Source: Clostridium sp. UBA4746
GTDB taxonomy: Bacteria; Bacillota; Clostridia; Clostridiales; Clostridiaceae
Assembly (NCBI GenBank): GCA_002403785.1
Contig: DHIM01000271.1
Span: 1-22,775 of the forward strand
DNA: 22,775 bases
Reading direction: 5' to 3'
Below the pieces are notes generated by a model. That model saw nothing but the letters and a program-made list of their open reading frames with translations. It had not been told where the DNA came from and did no database searches. Made by a program: the position numbers and the translations under genes. The stretch's first letter is position 1. Each line of letters opens with the position of its first letter. This document shows positions 6,275 to 13,353 of the stretch, piece by piece.

Positions 6275-8506
6275 TTAGTTACTTTGTGATTTTATTACGT
6301 CTTTAGCTTTTATATCTTCTATACTTTTGGGCACTACCACCCCTTTTTCACTTGCCATGTTTGCGAGTACCATACTTAATATACCTTCCATTGCATTAGG
6401 TGTTTTCCCATCTGCTCCGCCCATTATTATGGTTTGAGGTACAAGTGGGGACTTGCTTATTTTTAATGCCTCTGCAAATGCTATCATAACGCTTTGTTTA
6501 ACTTGTAAATCTGGACCTCCGTATGCCTCAACTAAAGCTTTTGCAGCTTTTCCCTTTGCAATTCCTACTTTTGTTTCTTGCTCAGCTGTAGCATCTGCAA
6601 CTGCTTTAATATTTAATGCTGTTGCTTTACCTACTGTTTCAAGGCTAAATGCCTCTGCACTTGCTTGCAATTCTACTTGCTTCGCATTAGCGCTCGCTGT
6701 TAATTCAATAGTCTTTGCTTGCGCAGCAGCTTGAGCTTCTCTAGTATATCTTTCAGCGTCTGCTTCTTGGGTCCTCTTATATTTGTCTGCTTCGGCTAGT
6801 TTCTGTGTTTTAAATGCTAACTGTTCTGCTAGCCTTAATTCAGATTTACCTTTATTATCAGCTACCTCGATATCAATACTTGATTGTGTAAGAGCAGACT
6901 GTGCCATTGCTTTTGCTTGTGCTTCATTCAATTCTCTTTGCTTTTCAGCAGATTTTTGTTTAGCTTCATTTGTCTTAATTTCTTCCATAGCTACTTGCCT
7001 ATCTCTTAATTGTGCAAGAATTTTCTCAATTCTTGTATCACTAGCTGAAGCAGCTGGTGTTCCAATTAAAACTTCTTGCAGCTCTAAATCATATAATTTA
7101 AATTTACCTGTCATTTCATCTGCTGCCTGTTGTTGAATTTGGCTTCTATCTTGAACTAATTCTATAAGTGTTTTCGTTTGCCCAATATTCTTAAAGTAAC
7201 CAGCAATCATAGGATCAAGAGATTGCTCAATAAGCATTTTTATATCTCCAAATCTTTGTATAACTGATGATGCTTTTCTATAATCAATGTTAAATACTAC
7301 GGTTAGTGGTAAATTTGGCTCAAAAGCATCCTTAGTTATTAAACTAATTTCTTTTAAGTTGTCATCTAACTTGTGTACCCCACTTTGGCCACTTATCCAT
7401 TTTAATATTACATTTGTAGTAGGCACTGGTACAACTTTACCAGCGTAAGTATTAAATGCGTACTTTCCTGGCATCATAGAATCTCTCCAAATACCTTTTT
7501 TACCTTGTTCTACAAGTTCTCCATGCGAATACCCTGTACCTGAAACATCCTCACCCTTATCACCAAAATAGCTTACCACAACCCCTACATAGCCAATATC
7601 TATTATGCTTTTTGGTACTATGTCAACACTTGCAAACATTCTATTAATGAAATAGACTCCATCCGTAAGTACTTGCATCTGCTTACCTTTTCTGCCATCT
7701 GCAGCTAAAAACTTTTCTGGCTCTTGGAAGTTATTATGATAAAACTCATTATTTATACCTTCGCCAACAATAGGTGCTATAATTGCTCCATTGTCTGGTG
7801 TTGGCCCCTCATTAATAGTTACAATACCTATAGTATCCCTACTAACTTGCTTGTTAACTATTTTTTTATATACAGCATCTATTTCACTACTATCATCTTG
7901 TTGCGCATATTGCTCAGAAGACCTGGAACTTGATATAATTACCGGATTAAATCCACTATCCTTAGCTAAGTCACTTCGCATTGTTTCTATTTGAGCCGTT
8001 TCATCTTTTGAAGTAAATATTGAGTGTACCCTATCTTTTGTGATTATAATAAATTGCGCTAAATTAAATGCGTAAGTACCCTCACGAAGAATTTGCCTTT
8101 GCGGTCCTTTTTGTCCACCATTATTTAAAAACGCTACAACATCTTGGAATGACTTACTTTGTGGTATAACTTTACCTAAAGTTTGACCATCCCCTAAACT
8201 TTCTCCAGACCTTGAAAACACATAAGCTATTTGACCTTGTGGTATGGTTACGAGCCTTACCTTCTTAACCTTGTACTTGAAAGGTGTTTTAAAATGAACT
8301 CCAGCCCTTAATACCTCTGGTTGGTAACCTGCTTCTCCTTTTAGTGCTATAAGACCATCAGCAGGCACTGAACCACCTGAACTCCACCACTTCTCAACAA
8401 TACCTACTTCATCTGTTCCTATACTTGTGGAACCTATACCATAAGCAATTAAAATTAATGTAACTATGACAATTCCTGCTATAATTAACATTGTGTACAA
8501 ACTCAT
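6275..8506 (-). CDS. SPFH/flotillin-like membrane-anchored scaffold protein
   Basis: A 743-aa protein with an N-terminal membrane segment (residues about 5-24) followed by a large cytoplasmic or peripheral part. Residues 32-370 contain four diverged copies of a beta-rich unit. An SPFH/Band-7-like core follows (about 385-485: EPNLPLTVVFNIDYR, then LIEQSLDPMIAGYF). Next is a long Ala/Glu/Gln/Lys-rich helical coiled coil (about 490-660) and a C-terminal tail ending near VPKSIEDIKAKD. Coiled coil after SPFH is the flotillin layout and usually drives oligomerisation into membrane microdomain scaffolds. Flotillins are about 500 aa, so the repeats make this one long. Residues 165-223 are a polar Ser/Asp-rich insert between repeats 2 and 3. 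The start has AAAGGGGGATG upstream. It is monocistronic between the tRNA terminator and its own terminator; the cellular role is unknown. Confidence 0.8.
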   Translation of the reverse strand: MSLYTMLIIAGIVIVTLILIAYGIGSTSIGTDEVGIVEKWWSSGGSVPADGLIALKGEAGYQPEVLRAGVHFKTPFKYKVKKVRLVTIPQGQIAYVFSRSGESLGDGQTLGKVIPQSKSFQDVVAFLNNGGQKGPQRQILREGTYAFNLAQFIIITKDRVHSIFTSKDETAQIETMRSDLAKDSGFNPVIISSSRSSEQYAQQDDSSEIDAVYKKIVNKQVSRDTIGIVTINEGPTPDNGAIIAPIVGEGINNEFYHNNFQEPEKFLAADGRKGKQMQVLTDGVYFINRMFASVDIVPKSIIDIGYVGVVVSYFGDKGEDVSGTGYSHGELVEQGKKGIWRDSMMPGKYAFNTYAGKVVPVPTTNVILKWISGQSGVHKLDDNLKEISLITKDAFEPNLPLTVVFNIDYRKASSVIQRFGDIKMLIEQSLDPMIAGYFKNIGQTKTLIELVQDRSQIQQQAADEMTGKFKLYDLELQEVLIGTPAASASDTRIEKILAQLRDRQVAMEEIKTNEAKQKSAEKQRELNEAQAKAMAQSALTQSSIDIEVADNKGKSELRLAEQLAFKTQKLAEADKYKRTQEADAERYTREAQAAAQAKTIELTASANAKQVELQASAEAFSLETVGKATALNIKAVADATAEQETKVGIAKGKAAKALVEAYGGPDLQVKQSVMIAFAEALKISKSPLVPQTIIMGGADGKTPNAMEGILSMVLANMASEKGVVVPKSIEDIKAKDVIKSQSN
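7397..8413 (-). repeat. Four diverged tandem protein repeats in the SPFH protein
   Basis: Within the 743-aa protein I see four units at residues 32-89, 91-164, 224-303 and 305-370. Each begins with a strand like 'xxIGIVxxxxG' (EVGIVEKWWSSG; IAYVFSRSG; TIGIVTINEG; VGVVVSYFG). Each ends with a hairpin like 'LxxGxYxxNxxxxxVxxxxxxxI' (LRAGVHFKTPFKYKVKKV; LREGTYAFNLAQFIIITK; LTDGVYFINRMFASVDIV; MMPGKYAFNTYAGKVVPV). The first unit lacks the Asn. The last three share a KG or GxKG just before the hairpin. The alternation was found by eye. Confidence 0.55.
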
Positions 8507-8576
8507 AAACCCATCCCCCTTTATAAACTGTGTTTTGTTATATTATATGTCAATATGATAGTATTAGTCTATAAAA

Positions 8577-8610
8577 AAAAACATCAAGATCATAAGATCT
8601 TGATGTTTTT
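8577..8610 (-). terminator. Terminator of the tRNA-Lys gene
   Basis: A perfect 15-bp stem (8577-8591 with 8596-8610) has a 4-nt loop and is followed by TTTT in the minus-strand sense. It begins 1 nt after the encoded CCA end, so the tRNA is transcribed alone and the downstream SPFH gene needs its own promoter. Confidence 0.9.
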
Positions 8611-8611
8611 A

Positions 8612-8688
8612 TGGTGCTCCATCAGGGAATCGAACCCTGGACACCCTGATTAAGAGTCAGGTACTCTAACCAGCTGAGCTAATGAAGC
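8612..8688 (-). tRNA. tRNA-Lys (anticodon CUU)
   Basis: A 77-nt gene including an encoded CCA. Acceptor arms GCTTCAT and ATGGAGC pair with one G-U. The D arm has the canonical AGCTGGTTA loop. The anticodon stem CCTGA/TCAGG closes the loop CTCTTAA, giving anticodon CTT. The T arm is CAGGG/CCCTG with loop TTCGATT. The discriminator base is A. CUU reads AAG codons, the minor lysine codon in such an AT-rich genome. Confidence 0.96.
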
Positions 8689-8706
8689 ATGTTAAACAAC
8701 TTCTTT

Positions 8707-8735
8707 ATTATATATTATCTTAATGCATTTGTAAA
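8707..8735 (-). promoter_or_regulatory. tRNA-Lys promoter
   Basis: On the minus strand, TTTACA (8730-8735) and a perfect TATAAT (8707-8712) are 17 nt apart, about 19 nt upstream of the tRNA 5' end. This is the best sigma-A match in the window. Confidence 0.7.
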
Positions 8736-8743
8736 TACTTATT

Positions 8744-8784
8744 TTATAAAACTAATAGATAAAAATTATCTATTAGTTTTATAA
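8744..8784 (-). terminator. Terminator of the nitroreductase gene
   Basis: A perfect 18-bp stem (8744-8761 with 8767-8784) has a 5-nt loop, 14 nt past the nitroreductase stop. It is AT-rich and has no clean T-run, so termination efficiency is uncertain. Confidence 0.6.
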
Positions 8785-8798
8785 GAAAACCATTTATA

Positions 8799-9359
8799 TT
8801 ATTTTACAAAATTCACATTATTTTCTTTCCTTGCAGGCGCATTAGTTATCTCTATTTTTTTATATCCAAGGCAAAATGAATGTATTTGTTTAAAACCTTG
8901 TGGTATTTCAAGCTCTTTAACGAATTCTTTGCCTTCTTCACTATTTAGTAAATAAGCTATAAGTCCAACCCAGCAAGAGCCAATTTCTAATGATTCTGCG
9001 GCTATTAACATATTTTCCATTGCTACTGCGCAATCAACTGAGGCGTTGTCATTATTCACGTCACCTGAAACTAATACTACTGTTGGTGCATTATAAAACA
9101 CATGAAACTTTTCATTATCTGAAAATCTTCTAATATATTCATTTTCAGACTTCTTTGCAATTTCTTTAAAAGCAACACTTAATCTATCTATAATGTCTTT
9201 TCTTTGAATTATCGTAAAATGCCATGGTTGTTTATTAGTAGCACTTGGTGCATATAACCCTGCATCTATTATTTCCGTCAAATGTGCGCCATTAACTTGT
9301 TCTGGTAAAAATGCTCTTGTACTTCTTCTATTTCTTATGTTTTTTAAAGTTTCATTCAT
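8799..9359 (-). CDS. Nitroreductase family FMN oxidoreductase
   Basis: A 186-aa flavoprotein of the NADH/NADPH-dependent nitroreductase family; the physiological substrate cannot be told from sequence. Visible hallmarks are the N-terminal RNRRSTRAF, whose arginines and serine bind FMN phosphate, PSATNKQPWHF near residues 40-50, and the central GSCWVG. Length is typical, and such proteins act as cytoplasmic homodimers. A longer frame begins at 9398 but has no ribosome binding site; GGAGGATATTAAA precedes the ATG at 9359, which also gives the family's usual N-terminus. It diverges from the methyltransferase gene across about 200 bp and ends in a terminator at 8744-8784. Confidence 0.88.
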   Translation of the reverse strand: MNETLKNIRNRRSTRAFLPEQVNGAHLTEIIDAGLYAPSATNKQPWHFTIIQRKDIIDRLSVAFKEIAKKSENEYIRRFSDNEKFHVFYNAPTVVLVSGDVNNDNASVDCAVAMENMLIAAESLEIGSCWVGLIAYLLNSEEGKEFVKELEIPQGFKQIHSFCLGYKKIEITNAPARKENNVNFVK

Positions 9360-9493
9360 TTTAATATCCTCCATTTTAATAATTTTTCCCATTTTCATAT
9401 TATACTTTTCTAAATGTACCTTATATTTATTAATTTGTAAAGCCTTTGGGTAATATAATATCTCTTATGTCGAGAGTAAACATCACACTTTTT

Positions 9494-9522
9494 TTGTTAG
9501 AAAAATAGATGTATGATATAAT
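9494..9522 (+). promoter_or_regulatory. Promoter of the HEAT-methyltransferase gene
   Basis: TTGTTA (9494-9499) and a perfect TATAAT (9517-9522) are separated by 17 nt, predicting a start near 9529 and a 30-nt leader containing AGAGGTG. Confidence 0.55.
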
Positions 9523-9558
9523 TATAGTTGATAAATTTAAACATAAGAGGTGAAATGA

Positions 9559-11184
9559 ATGATAGAGATAAATGATTCTATAGCAGCTTTCATAGAAAAT
9601 TTAAAAACATCAGATGACAAACAGAGGTCTGCTATAATAAATAAACTATCCTTAGATTATAACAATGCAATTCCTATGCTATGGTCAAAAATAATAACTG
9701 AAGATGACCCTAGGACATTGCTTTCTGTTATGAGGGATATTCTAAAAAAGGAAAAGCCAAAAGGAATGTTCAAAAGAACTATTGGTAATTCAAAAGAAAA
9801 ACTTAGCGCTCTTCTTTTACATTCTGATCCAAAGGTACGAAAAAATGTATGTGGAGTTATTGGAGAACTTGGAGACCCTGCATATTTAGAAGCGTTATAT
9901 AGTGCCTATAACTCTGAGGAGAAGCTATTTGTAAGGTATTCCTATGTACTTGCAATAGGGAACTGCGGTAGTGAAAATGACGCAGAACGGTTAAAGAATA
10001 TGTTTGATGAAGTAGTTAAAAATGAAAAAGCTTCTAAAGCCAATGACTCACTAGTAACAACAAATAAACATATTAATGAAGAAAAACTTGCACTGACAAG
10101 GGCTATAGATAAATTATCTCCCATGCTGCGACATGAATTTAAGGGTTTTGAAAATCCTGTATCCATGTTATTAACAGTTATGAATTATCAATATCAGCTT
10201 ACAATAAAAGAGCTTGACGAAAAATTAATTGATGGAAGGCTTACAGATGATGGTATCCTTATCTTTGAAAAAGATTTAGATAAGGTTTATACCTGCAGGA
10301 CCTTTTATGAACTTTTATATCCTTTAGCTGATTGTACAGAATTAGAATTTGATTATAAGGTAATTGCTACCGAGATTATGAATGCAAATATAGTGGATTT
10401 TTTAAATCAGTCTCATTATAGTGATATTAATTCTCCTTTTAGTTACAGAGTTGAATTTAAAACTATGGATTCTAACAGAGAAAGGTCTGATTTCGTAAAA
10501 AACTTGTCTAGAGAATTGGATGAGATTTCTTGTGGAGATTTGAAAAATAGCCCTTCCTCTTACGAGGTTGAAATTAGAATAATTGAAAAGAATAATCTCT
10601 GCAGTGTATTTGTAAAACTATATTCCTATAAGGATAATAGGTTTGTATACAGGAAAAATGACTTAGCTACATCTATAAATCCAGTAACTGCAGCGATTGT
10701 AATAAAATCCATCCAAAAATGGCTAGAACCTAGTGCCAATGTTATAGACCCATTTTGTGGAGCTGGGACAATGCTTATTGAAAGAGCTAAGTTAGAACAG
10801 TTTCAATCATTAACGGGCGTTGATATATTTAGAACTGCTATAACAGCTTCAACAATAAATTCTAAATTAGCTAACATAAACATAGAACTTATAGCTGACG
10901 ATATATTAGAATATATGCCTTATGACCTATTTGATGAAATGATAACAAATATGCCTTTTGACAATAGGTCCTCCACCCATAATAAATATGCAGACTTATA
11001 TAACGAATTTGTAAATAAACTTCCTAATCTTATAAAACCAGGAGGAATGGTATTTATTTACACAATAGAAAAACAATTATTTAGGGACGTGCTAATGGGT
11101 AATGAGAAGCTTGAATTACTTCAAGAGATAAAAATTGAAAGTGGTAGACTTACTCCTCATGTGTTTGTTCTAAAGGTAAAATAA
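9559..11184 (+). CDS. HEAT-repeat / THUMP-like RNA N-methyltransferase fusion
   Basis: A 541-aa protein. Residues about 1-150 are helical and HEAT-like, including a recognisable repeat at 88-112 (HSDPKVRKNVCGVIGELGDPAYLEA). Residues about 240-370 form a mixed alpha/beta region resembling the RNA-binding front half of RlmL/Trm14-type enzymes. The C-terminal Rossmann methyltransferase has the SAM motif VIDPFCGAG (396-404), the acidic loop GVD (420-422) and the catalytic-type TNMPFD (463-468), equivalent to the N-P-P-[FY] motif of N2-guanine or N6-adenine methyltransferases. The N-terminal RNA target (rRNA or tRNA guanine-N2) is inferred from family resemblance. The start uses AGAGGTG; a nearby ATG at 9555 is out of frame. 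It is monocistronic and converges on nadE copy 1. The HEAT fusion is unusual for this group. Confidence 0.7.
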   Translation: MIEINDSIAAFIENLKTSDDKQRSAIINKLSLDYNNAIPMLWSKIITEDDPRTLLSVMRDILKKEKPKGMFKRTIGNSKEKLSALLLHSDPKVRKNVCGVIGELGDPAYLEALYSAYNSEEKLFVRYSYVLAIGNCGSENDAERLKNMFDEVVKNEKASKANDSLVTTNKHINEEKLALTRAIDKLSPMLRHEFKGFENPVSMLLTVMNYQYQLTIKELDEKLIDGRLTDDGILIFEKDLDKVYTCRTFYELLYPLADCTELEFDYKVIATEIMNANIVDFLNQSHYSDINSPFSYRVEFKTMDSNRERSDFVKNLSRELDEISCGDLKNSPSSYEVEIRIIEKNNLCSVFVKLYSYKDNRFVYRKNDLATSINPVTAAIVIKSIQKWLEPSANVIDPFCGAGTMLIERAKLEQFQSLTGVDIFRTAITASTINSKLANINIELIADDILEYMPYDLFDEMITNMPFDNRSSTHNKYADLYNEFVNKLPNLIKPGGMVFIYTIEKQLFRDVLMGNEKLELLQEIKIESGRLTPHVFVLKVK

Positions 11185-11206
11185 GGACATAAAATACATA
11201 ACAAAT

Positions 11207-11268
11207 TAAAATTATAAAGGAATAGATGCACCTAACCATTAGGCGTATCTATTCCTTTTATAATTTTA
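11207..11268. terminator. Shared terminator between methyltransferase gene and nadE copy 1
   Basis: A long imperfect stem pairs about 11207-11233 with 11241-11268, with a 7-nt loop, one bulge and one mismatch. It overlaps the nadE stop codon. Its loop-proximal part (CACCTAACCATTAGG) resembles that of the nadE copy 2 terminator at 12358-12392, so it was duplicated with the gene. Confidence 0.75.
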
Positions 11269-12112
11269 TTTAATCCACCAAGTATCTTTTGGCGAAACTG
11301 CTGAATGCCTTTTGTGTTTAGACACTGTATATAACTTTAGGATATGTTTCTCATATTCTTCTGAGATGTCTTCACCTCTTAAATACATACAAACCTGATG
11401 ATTAAGTTCTGTTACTTCTTCTAGGTTTGATTTATTATCCCACATACCACTAGTAGAAACTTTATCAATTATAGATTGAGGTGCCTTAAATATTTTTGCC
11501 ATTTCGTAAATTATGCTTTTTGTTATTCCCGCAAGTGGTTTTACATCTGCTGCATCGTCACCATACTTGGTAACCATTCCTAGGGTTAGATTAGTCACAC
11601 TTGAATAACCAGCAACTAAGACATCATAAACTTCAGAGATTCTATATGCGACTGTCATTCTTATCCTAGATTTTGTGTTTCCTATATCAACTTTTGAGGA
11701 AGGTAAATTATGAAGAAGATCAATGGATTCATTGACGGGACCCATTATATCATATGTCCTAAATACATCAGGTTTTATAATCCGTACTGCAAGTTCTACA
11801 TCAGCTCTGTCCGGTTCAATGCCAAAAGGAAGAGATAAATTAATTAACTCAAGCCCTGATTTTTTAATAAGCATACTTGTAACAAAACTATTTACTCCAC
11901 CTGTGAGATGGCAAACATAACCTTTTTTGCCGGCGTATCCAGCATACTCTTTTAAAAAAGTAGAGATTTCTTCTATCATTCTATATGCATACATTTCATC
12001 TGACTCATCTTTCAGAGGAGTAGGTATACCAAATTCATTAACTATTTCTTGTTGTTTTACTTTATCCATATCGAGCCTCCTTAAACTTATTTATACGTTT
12101 ATTATAGCACAC
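11221..12112 (-). repeat. Tandem duplication unit A (terminator-nadE-promoter)
   Basis: Unit A repeats unit B (12358-13248) from the terminator loop through the coding region to the -10 region. The proteins are identical at 220 of 267 positions without gaps, and about 38 of 43 bases match upstream of the start codons. Both orientations are the same, so this is an ordinary head-to-tail duplication. Confidence 0.85.
11266..12069 (-). CDS. nadE: NH3-dependent NAD synthetase paralog, Mg2+ ligands replaced
   Basis: A 267-aa NadE family member (N-type ATP pyrophosphatase, no glutaminase domain), whose normal job is amidating deamido-NAD to NAD+ with ATP and ammonia. The PP-loop reads LTGGVNSF (55-62), where the canonical form is SGGxDS. 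The usual acidic residue before LTLGMVTKYGD is Asn160. In characterised NadE these two acidic positions bind Mg2+; copy 2 keeps both (D60, E160). Retained family features are GNTKSRIRM (130-138), TKYGDDAAD (167-175), HKR (252-254) and the C-terminal WW. The start has AAGGAGG 6 nt upstream, an extended -10 and a Rex-type operator over the -35. The frame is intact, so it is expressed as protein. It may be a weakened enzyme, a subunit pairing with copy 2, or a regulator. Confidence 0.85.
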   Translation of the reverse strand: MDKVKQQEIVNEFGIPTPLKDESDEMYAYRMIEEISTFLKEYAGYAGKKGYVCHLTGGVNSFVTSMLIKKSGLELINLSLPFGIEPDRADVELAVRIIKPDVFRTYDIMGPVNESIDLLHNLPSSKVDIGNTKSRIRMTVAYRISEVYDVLVAGYSSVTNLTLGMVTKYGDDAADVKPLAGITKSIIYEMAKIFKAPQSIIDKVSTSGMWDNKSNLEEVTELNHQVCMYLRGEDISEEYEKHILKLYTVSKHKRHSAVSPKDTWWIK

Positions 12113-12131
12113 ATTGTCTATACTGTGTTAA
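12101..12131 (-). promoter_or_regulatory. nadE: Promoter of nadE copy 1
   Basis: A minus-strand extended -10 TGC-TATAAT (hexamer 12101-12106) lies 32 nt from the start codon. A possible -35, TTAACA (12126-12131), is 19 nt upstream and lies within the Rex-like operator. The same TG-n-TATAAT is found before copy 2. Confidence 0.6.
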
Positions 12132-12142
12132 AACATTAACAA
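12125..12142. promoter_or_regulatory. Rex operator over the nadE copy 1 promoter
   Basis: GTGTTAA-AACA-TTAACAA matches TTGTTAANNNNTTAACAA at 13 of 14 positions and covers the predicted -35. Rex binds when NADH/NAD+ is low and leaves DNA when NADH rises. NAD biosynthesis genes are known Rex targets in Firmicutes. The corresponding place before copy 2 has no such site. The 215 bp between here and the copy 2 terminator are AT-rich with no gene. Confidence 0.65.
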
Positions 12143-12357
12143 TATTTAAATTTATATGTTTTTCTAATTACTTTTATGTACAATATATATATTTACCTTA
12201 AATATATTGCTTATTACAATTACATGTTATGTATGCCTCTTACTATAATATACACTTTACTAATACCAATATTGCAACATACTTTGATATTATACTTATT
12301 ATTTTCTTGCCAATACTTTAACAAAAATCAGCTATACCTTGTTTAATTAGAGTACAG

Positions 12358-12392
12358 AAAGAGATGTGCCTAACCAGTAGGTGCATCTCTTT
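12358..12392. terminator. Terminator of nadE copy 2
   Basis: The stem pairs AAAGAGATGTGCCT (12358-12371) with AGGTGCATCTCTTT (12379-12392) around a 7-nt loop. The two imperfect positions are G-U in a plus-strand RNA and A-C in a minus-strand RNA. It lies 10 nt past the nadE stop and is homologous to the hairpin at 11207-11268. Confidence 0.7.
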
Positions 12393-12401
12393 AATTAAAA
12401 T

Positions 12402-13205
12402 TTATTTTACCCACCAAGAATCTTTTGGAGATACTGGTGAATTTCTTTTATGTTTAGACACTGTATACAATTTAATTATTTTTTCTTCATATTGTTTTTC
12501 TATGTCTTCGCCTCTTAAATACATACAAACCTGATGATTTAATTCTGTAACTTCTACTTGGTTTGATCTATTATCCCACATACCCGTGGTAGAAACTTTA
12601 TCAATTATAGATTGAGGTGCGTTAAATATTTTTGCCATTTCGTAAATTATGCTTTTTGTTATTCCTGCAAGTGGGTTTACATCTGCTGCATCATCACCAT
12701 ACTTGGTAACCATTCCTAAAGTAAGTTCGGCCACATTTGAGAATCCAGCAACTAAAACATCATAAACTTCAGCTATTCTATATAATACTGTCATTCTTAT
12801 TCTAGATTTTGTATTTCCAATATCTACTTTAGAAGATGGTAAATTTCGAAGAAGCTCAATGGATTCAATTACAGGTCCCATTACATCATAAGTTCTAAAA
12901 ACATCTGGCATTATAATTTTTTTTGCAAGTTCAACATCAGCTATATCAGGTTTAATTCCAAATGGAAGAGATAGACTGATTAATTGTAGTCCTGATTTTT
13001 TTATAAGCATATTTGTTACAAAGCTATCCACTCCACCAGTCAGATGACAAACATAACCTTTTTTGCCAGAGATCTTAGCATATTCTTTTAAGAAAGCAGT
13101 AATTTCTTCTATCATTCTGTATGCATACTTCTGATTTGACTCATCTTTAAGAGGAGACGGTATACAAAATTCATTCATTATTTCTTGTTGTTTAAGTTTA
13201 TCCAT
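12402..13205 (-). CDS. nadE: NH3-dependent NAD synthetase (canonical-residue copy)
   Basis: A 267-aa NadE that makes NAD+ from deamido-NAD, ATP and NH3 in the cytoplasm. It keeps the PP-loop aspartate (LTGGVDSF, D60) and the glutamate at 160 (SNVAELTLG), both Mg2+-binding positions in characterised NadE. It also has GNTKSRIRM, TKYGDDAAD, and a C-terminus with HKR and SWW that recalls the HKR...DWW ending of the B. subtilis enzyme. The segment around VSTTGMWDNRSNQVE has diverged from the usual (K/P)xPSAGLWxGQTDE pattern in both copies. The ribosome binding site is AAGGGGGCT. It lies downstream of rnfB, separated by a terminator at 13302-13328. Its promoter keeps the extended -10 but lacks the Rex-type site, so it may supply basal NadE activity. 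Confidence 0.9.
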   Translation of the reverse strand: MDKLKQQEIMNEFCIPSPLKDESNQKYAYRMIEEITAFLKEYAKISGKKGYVCHLTGGVDSFVTNMLIKKSGLQLISLSLPFGIKPDIADVELAKKIIMPDVFRTYDVMGPVIESIELLRNLPSSKVDIGNTKSRIRMTVLYRIAEVYDVLVAGFSNVAELTLGMVTKYGDDAADVNPLAGITKSIIYEMAKIFNAPQSIIDKVSTTGMWDNRSNQVEVTELNHQVCMYLRGEDIEKQYEEKIIKLYTVSKHKRNSPVSPKDSWWVK

Positions 13206-13236
13206 ATTGAGCCCCCTTAACTTTATTTATACGTTC

Positions 13237-13242
13237 ATTATA
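13237..13242 (-). promoter_or_regulatory. nadE: Extended -10 of nadE copy 2
   Basis: TGT-TATAAT on the minus strand, 32 nt from the start codon, is the exact positional counterpart of the copy 1 promoter. No convincing -35 or operator is seen upstream. Confidence 0.5.
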
Positions 13243-13301
13243 ACACATATTATTGCTTATAAATTTAAGCTAAACCTCCATTATAGGTTATAAAACAGAA
13301 A

Positions 13302-13328
13302 AAGTTTCAAAATCTAAATTTGAAACTT
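13302..13328 (-). terminator. Terminator of the rnf operon
   Basis: A 10-bp stem, AAGTTTCAAA (13302-13311) with TTTGAAACTT (13319-13328), has a 7-nt loop and is followed in the minus sense by TTTCTGTTTT. It lies 25 nt past the rnfB stop. Confidence 0.75.
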
Positions 13329-13353
13329 CTCTATTTAACTATAATATTATATT

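Larger units (their letters stand above)
12358..13248 (-). repeat. Tandem duplication unit B (terminator-nadE-promoter)
   Basis: Second copy of the duplicated unit described at 11221-12112. The conserved upstream block ends shortly after the -10 box. Beyond it the two units diverge, and the Rex operator is found only in unit A. Confidence 0.85.

Noticed and set aside
8612..8688. tRNA-Lys as a possible integration site for a mobile element
   Set aside because: No integrase, direct repeat of the tRNA end or foreign-looking block lies on either side.
12307..12324. Second Rex-like site (TTGCCAATACTTTAACAA, 12/14) between the two nadE copies
   Set aside because: It is not at a promoter position; about one or two 12/14 matches are expected by chance in this window.
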